DNA of 64,000 nucleotides, from contig JAUIMM010000003.1 in the NCBI GenBank assembly GCA_031769625.1, forward strand, positions 332,501 to 396,500. The letters run 5' to 3'. The translations under genes were made by a program, and so were the position numbers. A model generated the notes under the pieces. The model saw only the letters and a program-made list of their open reading frames with translations. It was not told the origin of the DNA and ran no database searches. Positions 50,007-62,000 of this stretch are shown one piece after another (position 1 is the stretch's first letter; each line of letters starts with the position of its first letter). This stretch comes from Taudactylus pleione. Its lineage: Eukaryota; Chordata; Amphibia; Anura; Myobatrachidae.

Positions 50007-50049
<43 letters not shown>

Positions 50050-50237
50050 ACAGTCCTAGTGATGATAATGTGGTATACATGCTGCATACACCACACACAC
50101 AGAGTCCTAGTGATGATAATGTGGTATACATGCTGCATACACCACACACAGAGAATCCTAGTGATGATAATGTGGTATACATGCTGCATACACCACACAC
50201 AGAGAATCCTAGTGATGATAATATGGTATACATGCTG

Positions 50238-50277
<40 letters not shown>

Positions 50278-50461
50278 CCTAGTGATGATAATGTGGTATA
50301 CATGCTGCATACACACACAGAGAATCCTAGTGATGATAATGAGGTATGTATGCTGCATACACACACACACACACACAGAGAATCCTAGTGATGATAATGT
50401 GGTATACATGCTGCATACACACTCAGAGAGTCCTAGTGATGATAATGTGGTATACATGCTG

Positions 50462-50496
<35 letters not shown>

Positions 50497-50531
50497 ACAG
50501 TCCTAGTGATGATAATGTGGTATACATGCTG

Positions 50532-50579
<48 letters not shown>

Positions 50580-50823
50580 CCTAGTGATGATAATGTGGTA
50601 TACATGCTGCATACACACACACACAGAATCCTAGTGATGATAATGTGGTATACATGCTGCATACACATTCAGAGAATCCTAGTGATGATAATGTGGTATA
50701 CATGCTGCATACACACTCAGAGAGTCCTAGTGATGATAATGTGGTATACATGCTGCATACACACACACACACACACACACAAACACACACAGTCCTAGTG
50801 ATGATAATGTGGTATACATGCTG

Positions 50824-50866
<43 letters not shown>

Positions 50867-51441
50867 ACAGTCCTAGTGATGATAATGTTGTATACATGCT
50901 GCATACACACACACAGAGAATCCTAGTGATGATAATGTGGTATACATGCTGCATACACACACACAGAGAATCCTAGTGATGATAATGTGGTATACATGCT
51001 GCATACACACACAGAGAGTCCTAGTGATGATAATGTGGTACACATGCTGCACACACACACACACAGAGAATCCTAGTGATGATAATGTGGTATACATGCT
51101 GCATACACATTCAGAGAATCCTAGTGATGATAATGTGGTATACATGCTGCATACACACACAGAGAGTCCCAGTGATGATAATGAGGTATATATGCTGCAT
51201 ACACACAGAGAGTCCTAGTGATGATAATGTGGTATACATGCTGCATACACACACAGAGAGAGTCCTAGTGATGATAATGAGGTATATATGCTGCATACAC
51301 ACACAGAGTCCTAGTGATGATAATGTGGTATACATGCTGCATACACCACACACATAGAATCCTAGTGATGATAATGTGGTATACATGCTGCATACACCAC
51401 ACACAGAGAATCCTAGTGATGATAATGTGGTATACATGCTG

Positions 51442-51479
<38 letters not shown>

Positions 51480-51560
51480 CCTAGTGCTGATAATGTGGTA
51501 TACATGCTGCATACACCACACACAGAGAATCCTAGTGATGATAATGTGGTATACATGCTG

Positions 51561-51618
<58 letters not shown>

Positions 51619-52971
51619 CCTAGTGATGATAATGTGGTATACATGCTGCATACACCACACACACAGAGTCCTAGTGATGATAATGTGGTATACATGCTGC
51701 ATACACACACAGAGAATCCTAGTGATGATAATGAGGTATGTATGCTGCATACACACACACACACACAGAGAATCCTAGTGCTGATAATGTGGTATACATG
51801 CTGCATACACACACACAGAGAATCCTAGTGATGATAATGTGGTATACATGCTGCATACACACACACACACACACAAACACACACAGTCCTAGTGATGATA
51901 ATGTGGTATACATGCTGCATACACACACACACACACACACAAACACACACAGTCCTAGTGATGATAATGTGGTATACATGCTGCATACACACACACAGAG
52001 AATCCTAGTGATGATAATGTGGTATACATGCTGCATACACACACACAGAGAATCCTAGTGATGATAATGTGGTATACATGCTGCATACACACACAGAGAG
52101 TCCTAGTGATGATAATGTGGTACACATGCTGCACACACACAGAGAATCCTAGTGATGATAATGTGGTATACATGCTGCATACACATTCAGAGAATCCTAG
52201 TGATGATAATGTGGTATACATGCTGCATACACACACAGAGAGTCCCAGTGATGATAATGAGGTATATATGCTGCATACACACACAGAGAGTCCTAGTGAT
52301 GATAATGTGGTATACATGCTGCATACACACACAGAGAGAGTCCTAGTGATGATAATGAGGTATATATGCTGCATACACACACAGAGAGTCCTAGTGATGA
52401 TAATGTGGCATACATGCTGCATACACCACACACAGAGAATCCTAGTGATGATAATGTGGTATACATGCTGCATACACCACACACAGAGAATCCTAGTGAT
52501 GATAATGTGGTATACATGCTGCATACACCACACACAGAGAATCCTAGTGCTGATAATGTGGTATACATGCTGCATACACCACACACAGAGAATCCTAGTG
52601 ATGATAATGTGGTATACATGCTGCATACACACACACACACACAGTCCTAGTGATGATAATGTGGTATACATGCTGCATACACCACACACAGAGAATCCTA
52701 GTGATGATAATGTGGTATACATGCTGCATACACACACACAGAGAATCCTAGTGATGATAATGTGGTATACATGCTGCATACACACACAGAGAGTCCTAGT
52801 GATGATAATGTGGTACACATGCTGCACACACACACAGAGAATCCTAGTGATGATAATGTGGTATACATGCTGCATACACATACAGAGAATCCTAGTGATG
52901 ATAATGTGGTATACATGCTGCATACACCACACACAGAGAGTCCTAGTGATGATAATGTGGTATACATGCTG

Positions 52972-53006
<35 letters not shown>

Positions 53007-54438
53007 AATCTTAGTGATGATAATGTGGTATACATGCTGCATACACACACACAGAGAGTCCTAGTGATGATAATGTGGTATACATGCTGCATACACACAC
53101 AGAGAATCCTAGTGATGATAATGTGGTATACATGCTGCATACACACACAGAGAATCCTAGTGATGATAATGTGGTATACATGCTGCATACACACACACAG
53201 AGTCCTAGTGATGATAATGTGGTACACATGCTGCATACACACACAGAGAATCCTAGTGATGATAATGTGGTATACATGCTGCATACACATACAGAGAATC
53301 CTAGTGATGATAATGTGGTATACATGCTGCATACACACACAGAGAATCCTAGTGATGATAATGTGGTATACATGCTGCATACACACACACAGAGAGTCCT
53401 AGTGATGATAATGTGGTATACATGCTGCATACACACACACACACAGAGAATCCTAGTGATGATAAGTAGTGATGGTACAGTGGCAGGTGGGGAGTTTGAC
53501 TGGGTCGGTACACCTGTCAAACCGTAACGCAGGTGTCATAAGGCGAGCTCAGGGAGCACAGAAACCTCCCGTGGAGCAGAAGGGAGAATACATGCTGCAT
53601 ACACCCACAGAGAGAATCCTAGTGATGATAATGTGGTATACATGCTGCATACACACACAGAGAATCCTAGTGATGATAATGTGGTATACATGCTGCATAC
53701 ACACACAGAGAAAGTGATGATAATGTGGTATACATGCTGCATACACACACAGAGAATCCTAGTGATGATAATGTGGTATACATGCTGCATACACACACAG
53801 AGAATGCTAGTGATGATAATGTGGTATACATGCTGCATACACACACAGAGAGTCCTAGTGATGATAATGTGGTACACATGCTGCATACACACACAGAGAA
53901 TCCTAGTGATGATAATGTGGTATACATGCTGCATACACATACAGAGAATCCTAGTGATGATAATGTGGTATACATGCTGCATACACACACAGACAATCCT
54001 AGTGATGATAATGTGGTATACATGCTGCATTACACACGCAGAGAATCCTAGTGATGATAAGTAGTGATGGTACAGTGGCAGGTGGGGAGTTTGACTGGGT
54101 CGGTACACCTGTCAAACCGTAACGCAGGTGTCCTAAGGCGAGCTCAGGGAGCACAGAAACCTCCCGTGGAGCAGAAGGGAAAATACATGCTGCATACACA
54201 CACAGAGAGAATCCTAGTGATGATAATGTGGTATACATGCTGCATACACAAACAGAGAATCCTAGTGATGATAATATGGTATACATGCTGCATACACACA
54301 CAGAGAGTCCTGGTGATGATAATGAGGTATATATGCTGCATACACACACAGAGAGTCCTAGTGATGATAATGTGGTATACATGCTGCATACACACACAGA
54401 GAGAGAGTCCTAGTGATGATAATGAGGTATATATGCTG

Positions 54439-54494
<56 letters not shown>

Positions 54495-54524
54495 CCTAGT
54501 GATGATAATGAGGTATGTATGCTG

Positions 54525-54579
<55 letters not shown>

Positions 54580-54757
54580 TCCTAGTGCTGATAATGTGGT
54601 ATACATGCTGCATACACCACACACAGAGAATCCTAGTGATGATAATGTGGTATACATGCTGCATACACACACAGAGAGTCCTAGTGATGATAATGTGGTA
54701 TACATGCTGCATACACACACAGAGAATCCTAGTGATGATAATGTGGTATACATGCTG

Positions 54758-54804
<47 letters not shown>

Positions 54805-54942
54805 CACACACAGTGCTAGTGATGATAATGTGGTATACATGCTGCATACACATACAGAGAATCCTAGTGATGATAATATGGTATACATGCTGCATACACC
54901 CACAGAGAGAATCCTAGTGATGATAATATGGTATACATGCTG

Positions 54943-54988
<46 letters not shown>

Positions 54989-57900
54989 CCTGGTGATGAT
55001 AATGTGGTATACATGCTGCATACACACACAGAGAGTCCTAGTGATGATAATGTGGTATACATGCTGCATACACCCACAGAGAGAATCCTAGTGATGATAA
55101 TATGGTATACATGCTGCATATACACACAGAGAGAATCCTAGTGATGATAATGTGGTATGCACACCAGTGTGCCAGGAATGGGCATTCTCTGGGGAGGGGG
55201 TGGAGGTCGAATAGTGCATGGGGCTGCTTCCCTGCTCTCCAATAGTGCATGGGGTTGGGGGGAGAGGGGGTCCTTTCACATGTCATAATTGTTATTTGGG
55301 CAGATTAAAACATAATAATTGCAATATTAAACATGTGTGTATTAGACTGTTATATCAATATACAATAAGTCAAAATATCTCTATGTCCCCTCTGCATACA
55401 GAGCATAATTTTTCCATGCTATATGCAAACAGGACAATACTGCAACAATAATATTATTAATGAATTAATATTAGTAATTATTATCAATATGTATTAATAA
55501 CAATAATACAACAGCGCCACCATTCCATGAAGAGGCCCAGTGTGGTAGTGCACTTCAAAAGTAAAAAGAGTCTGGTGTGGGCACTGTCCTCTCCTCTTAC
55601 CTGATTTTATGATCCACCAGGGTCTGCATGTATTCCGCCTCTGACGGAAGAAGGATGAGCAGGCTGCTTCCCTGCGCCCCAAGTCTCGCTGTGCGGCCAA
55701 CGCGGTGGATGTACTCTGCGGCAGACGCTGGGGCGTTGTACTTGGGACAGATGACAAAGTTTAGGGTACAGTTAATGTAAGCAAAGTTTGCACAATTCCA
55801 ATGCGACTATAAGCCCATGCGCACCAACGTAGTCGCCCCCCCCCAGACTTCCAGCCGCGAGAGCAGACGATATTATCATCAACGGCACTTACACCTGCCC
55901 ATGCTAGATGCAGGGCAACCGAATTTAGGGCCTGATTAAGAGATGGATGCTAACGCAATTTTGTCGCAGATCGAGCGATTAAGATATTTCCAATAAAGTG
56001 AAATTAAAGCATTTATTATATTCCTTTTACAGTTTTAAGTGTACTTGTTTACCAATATGTATTATTACTTATTCTCGTACAGTATATGACTACATTCTGT
56101 TGTCTGTAATTAATTTCCTAGCAATGTAATAAAGAGATTTAAAAAAAATAAAATAAACAAAAATCACCTACCAACCCCAAACCCCAACAACTTGGGTGCA
56201 CATAAAACCATGGGCAAAAGTTTTGAGAATGACACTAGTATTGGTTTTCACAGAGTCTGCTGCTTCAGTTTTTATAATGGCAATTTGCATATACTCCAGA
56301 ATGTCATGAAGAGTGATCAGATGAATTGCAAAGTTCCTCTTTGCCATGCCAATGAACTTGATCCCAAAAACAACATTTCCACTGCATTTGAGCCCTGCCA
56401 CAAAAGGACCAGCTGACATCATGACAGTGATTCTCTCGCTAACACAGGTGAGAATGTTGACAAGGACAAGGCTGGAGATCACTCTGTCATGCTGATTGGG
56501 CTACAATAACAGACTGGAAGCTTTAAAAGGAGGGTAGAGCTTGAAATCATTGTTCTTCCTCTGTTAACCATGGTTACCTGTAAGGAAACGTGCAGTCATC
56601 ATTGCTTTGCACAAAATGGCTGTACAGGCAAGGATATTGTTGCTAGTAAGATTGCACCTAAATCAACCATTTATCAGATCATCAAGGAGAGAGGTTCAAT
56701 AGTTGTGAAGAAGGCTTCTGGGCGTCCAAGAACGTCCAGCAAGCACCGGGACCGTCTCCTAAATTAAAGAATGGTACCAAAATATCCTCCAAAAGCAACT
56801 TCTCCCAACCATCCAAGAACAGTTTGGTGAGGAACAATGCCTTTTCCAGCATGATGGAGCACCTTGCCATAAGACAAAAGTGATAACTAAGTGACTCGGG
56901 GAACAAAGCATCAAAATTTTGGGTCCATCGCCAGGAAACTCCCCAGACCTTAATCCCATTGAGAACTTATGGTCAATCCTCAAGAAGCGGGCGGACAAAC
57001 AAAAACCCACAAATTCTGACAAACTCCAAGCATTGATTAGGCAAGAACGGGCGGCCATCAGTCAGTATGTGGCCCAGAAGCAGAATGACAGCATGCCAGG
57101 GCGCATTGCAGGGGTCTTGAAAAAGAAGGGTCAACACTGCAAATATTGACTCTTTGCATAAACTTAATGTAATTGTCAATAAAAGCCTTTGACACTTATG
57201 AAATGCTTGTGATGTTACTTCAGTATATCATAGTAACATCTGACTGTATACCATAGTAACATCTGACAGTATACCATAGTAACATCTAACAAAAAGGTCT
57301 AAAAACACTGAAGCAGCAAACTTTGTGAAAACCAATACTTGTGCCATTCTCAAAACTTTTGGCCACTGCTGTATATATGAAAGGTACTAAATGCCCTTGT
57401 AAGACTATAATTAAAGCACGGCACAGGTCATCTTATCTGTAAAGATAATTTCTCTATTAGGTATTGATTAGCGTGGTCCAAGCGAAGCAGCAGAAAACTG
57501 CTCGACAACACTGACAGCAAATGAACAAAAAACGCTAATAGCTTGTTGCCTTAACCAGTGACTAAATCAACTGCCCCCCCCCCTCATCCCGGGCCCCTAC
57601 GCTAAAGTAGAGAGCCCCAACATACCAGACCAGTTACCCAACTACATCTCATCCAAAGCCCATATACTGAATGGACATAAATATCAGTTATGGGGTGAAA
57701 ACAACCCTGACCATGTTTGTACATATGTCCTGGTGAGACTGCTGAACGCTTACATAAATCTTCCATGCTGCAGGACAGGACATGCTGGGCGGTACTGCAG
57801 CCAGTCACTGTATAGCGAGTACATGTAATATTTACATAGTCCCAGAGACCCAACACAAAAATACATGTATGTGAATTGAGCACATTTTTTTTTTTTTTTT

Positions 57901-59048
57901 TTTTACTGACCCTCAGTAAATTGCCGGTTGCCGGATGTAAAGTCCCAAATGGGACATTTTAACTACAAAGAGGCATTTGTATGTAATATATAATCTTTAT
58001 TATTCGTCTAGCAAGGAAAATGTATGGGCCGATCGTCATAGAGTAAGATGCACTTGAACACACACCAGTTTATTTCAGCTCTCTCTATCTTGGGAACTTG
58101 TGCGATACTGACGCGCTGACAGGGACAGACGTGCACGCAGCGGATGACGTATTTTTGGGAGGAATTCTTGGTGCCCTAATTACCCCACATATAAAACAGA
58201 CCCTGGCCTTTCCAGGCAGCCCATAAGGAATACATCAGCCAGTGCAGCTCCTTATCACTAAAAGAAGAAGAAAAAAAAATATAGGGGAGCTGCTCAGATG
58301 TTACTGTCAGGGGAACGCTGCAGCCTGACATGTGAAGACAAAATGCATGCTAGATTTGGAGCTAATGGGCCCCTCTCTCCTGAGAAGCTGTCCTTCCCCC
58401 CCCGATCTCTCTCTCACCCCGCTCCCTGTCTCATCGTTAGCCTGCTTGCATCTATTCTCAGAGACACCGCTGAGGAGAGGGATTGCTAGGTGACACCGGG
58501 CAGGCTCAGCATCTGAGACCGCAGCCTGGTGCTTGATTAGTGAGTCAGGGGCGAGATCAGGTTTATATACGGCAAAGACGTTTACACAGAGACGGGTGAC
58601 ACACATACACAATTGTCTGCCACCTACAATTTATAAAGGGCACGTTATGCTGTATTGCTGCTCCTATTTTGCCAGGCTCACTCCTGTCTCCATTACTGGA
58701 GGGGAGACAAAAGCACCCTTACTGAATGCGTAGGGTATCTGGTGATGGGCACTTCCGGCCAAAATCCAGCAATCGTAAGTGGTGGGGGGGGGGGGGGGGT
58801 GTTTAAAAGAAATTGATGAAAAATAATCCCTCAGTAAGTCTTAGCAAATTACAAGACTAAATAAAAAATAAATTATATTATGTTATATTCATTATATATA
58901 TTTATATATATATTCGGAATGGAAGGTCCTGCACTACACTGACACTGTAAGACACGCTCTGGTGCCCTCCGACGTCCCCAAAGTGATAAAGGGGCTTGGA
59001 GCTCATTTATGACGCTACAGCAGCCTTCATTGTACTTGGTATATATTA

Positions 59049-59091
<43 letters not shown>

Positions 59092-62000
59092 CACGAAAAT
59101 AATATAGATCACTGTACATCAAGATTGTCCTAGAGCGCACCACTTTCTGTTCTCAATAAAGTTATCATTAAGAGGTCGGGATTCCTGTATTAGTGGAACA
59201 GCCAGGGACATCCCCACAGAGGGCCAAGAGTGCTACTCCTTATCTTTTGTTTTATATATATATATATATATACATATATACATACATACATACATACATA
59301 CACACACACATTCTTGTGTACTTTACGGACTCATTGCAGAGAGAACCCAAAGAATGTTTTAAATGGTACTTGTGTACTTTACGTACACCGGTAACGAAAG
59401 TTGCCCCTTCGCGGGCTCGCCACACTTCGGGCTCTGGGGCTCGATACGTTATATTCCCCTTCTATGCCCACTTGGATGGTAGGGGATGACGCCGGACACT
59501 GGGAATGACGATGGACACTGGCTGATGACATCAGGGTCCTCTCGGTGAAGGGGATTTAGAAGACATTACCATGATTGATAATAATAATAATGAGTGTAGG
59601 ACACCTGGGTTCTCTCTGCAATGAGTCTGTAAAGTACACAAGTACATTATATATATATATATATATTATATATATATAAATAAATAATGGCACAGTCGTG
59701 CACCTCTGTTAGGGCTAAATAATAAAAAAATGAATTCTCCATAGAGAATTCTGGAGGGGGGGGGGCATGGTGTTTAAGGGGCTACACCTCAAAAGCTATA
59801 GGAAGCACAGAGCTGAAATTTGGCATGGACGGGTAGAACTGTCGCTCGGTGCTGCATGCCAAATTTCAGGGCAAAAAAATTAGGATTTGGGAGTAATCTA
59901 AAGTTCCAAATGTCAGCTTTTTCTGCCACTCTCAGTTAGGACCACTTTTCTGCAGTAGTCTATGGGGGATTTTTGGGAAGGCATAACTCAGGGTAGGGGG
60001 CGAATTTAGACTTGGGGTTTGTTTTATTAGGTAGCTATTGTTCCAGGGAAGGGCCTCTTGGGGTGGCGCAGTTGTGAGGTAATAGTTTAAAAACTATAAC
60101 TACAGGATGAGTCTCCCATATCCAAATATTCCGAAAAATACGGAATATTCTGAAATACGGATTTTTTTTTAGCATGATTGAGATAGTGAAACCTTCGCTT
60201 TTTGATGGCTCAATATACACAAACATTGTTTGAGCCACAAAATTATTGAAAATATTGTATAAAATGACCTTCAGGCTGTGTGTATAAGGTGTATATAGCA
60301 TATAAATCCATTATGTGTTTAGATTTGGGTCCCATTCCAAAAATATTTTATTATGGTATGCAGATATTCCAAAATACAGAATAGTCCGATATCCAAAATA
60401 CCTCTGGTCCCAAGCATTTTGGATATGGGAGCCTCAACCTGATATATATATATATATATAATGACCACACTTTTATTACGGATGTTTGGCTCCCTTTCTG
60501 ACTGTTTATATTCCTCTCCCATGTCTAAACACACTGAGAAACTCACAGATTAAGTGCGGCCACCGGCCTAGTGGCAGCCACTGAAAAAGATTTAAACTTC
60601 CGCCAATCAAAGAGGTCATCAAATATGGTGGCTGGGATATTGACTTGAAAGAATTCAGAGCATATGACATGACAGCCCTCAGAGATCCTGCAGTATTTGG
60701 ATGGCATGGAACAAATACCATACAGTATTATTGGCATGATAATCTCACATTACCCTGACTCCACCTCGTCCTTTTTATATCCTGGACCCCAGAACCTGTA
60801 CGGATGCGTCCCAACTATCCTCCTCTACCGCCCTCTATGAGCCCATAGTTGATCTATGGCGTCTGTGATAGAAATGTATTATGTTGATACAGACGAATAT
60901 GTGCCTTTGGCAGATGTCGCTCTGAACTTAAAAAATAAGTGAACGAGAAAGTGTATTTTTATTGGCATAAATTACATTATGAAAGTGTTTTCTTCTCATT
61001 ACAATTTGAGGGACAGGTTAAACATGACTTGAGAGCCATAAACTGGGAAACATATGCTCTGGTGCTCCTAGAATGATTCCTAGTTTGTAATGGTTAACAC
61101 GGTTTCCCCTGGCAGTTAGGTGGAAAGCTGCGTGTCACTCCGGGAGCTTACGTGGGTGACTACATTTTTGGGTTTTCGGAAGGCTGCCTAGACCTATCTG
61201 TACCGACCGCTCTGTGATTCCATCATGGATGGAGCGGTGTACAGACACGGCTTGCTGTACAGCTGCACGTAATATATTTGACATATCTTTAGATCCTTGT
61301 TTCTGATCAGCTCTCCTTGTCCTCTGACACACTAACACGTTCCAGTAGTCTGACGCTGAGCCCCATAATGTGGGATCACCTGTAGCACATTACAGTGTAT
61401 TAGAGTGCCAGAAGGACCCATAACCGATACAGCAGGACCGTAGTAAGGGGATGTAGTTCAGAGCCCGGCGCAAAAAATGCTTTGATAGGGTTAGGCTGCA
61501 AGAGTGGAGGGTTAGGCTGTAGGAAAGGTTGGTTAGGGGTAGGGTTAGGGTTAAGGGGGGTATCCACTAGACGATAAAGTTGAACGATTGAACGATAATG
61601 ATAAAATAATTCGATAATCGTTTGATAATCGTTCAAACATCGCTTGAACATCGTTTGCAAATCGTGCAGTAATTGTTTCTAACGATGTACGAAGCACGCT
61701 CCCGCTGGTCGTTTGATCGTCTCCTCCATCGACTGAACATGCAGGTCAATTTCACTTGATTGCTTACAAATCGTTTACACATCGTTTACGCTGAACGATC
61801 AAACGATGAACCACTGTCTGCCCACTATAGCTGAAAGCTCTCAATCACAGATTAAAACAACATAGTTTATTGTTAGATCTTTTGCAAATCTTTTGCATAT
61901 TGTTCAGAGTGGAAGATCATATTTCTAGGGAAACTTCAAGGGAAAATCGTTAAGAGGTTGGACAGGGATAAAATCGTCTAGTGGATGCCCCCCATTAGTT

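Larger units (their letters stand above)
49430..55158. repeat. 5.7-kb array of about 50-bp units with variable (CA)n
   Basis: Roughly a hundred units of tcctagtgatgataatgtgg, tatacatgctgcata and (CA)n with aga(g/a) ends. Unit length varies with the CA run. On the DDX31 transcript strand it is (UG)n-rich. It fills most of the 6.2-kb intron between the motif VI exon and the 82-bp exon. Blocks recur at larger scale (about 1.08 kb and 595 bp). Confidence 0.97.

Noticed and set aside
49439..55141. Dozens of frames rich in HTHTHT, CVCVCV and VYMLHT
   Set aside because: These are six-frame shadows of the CA-rich array.
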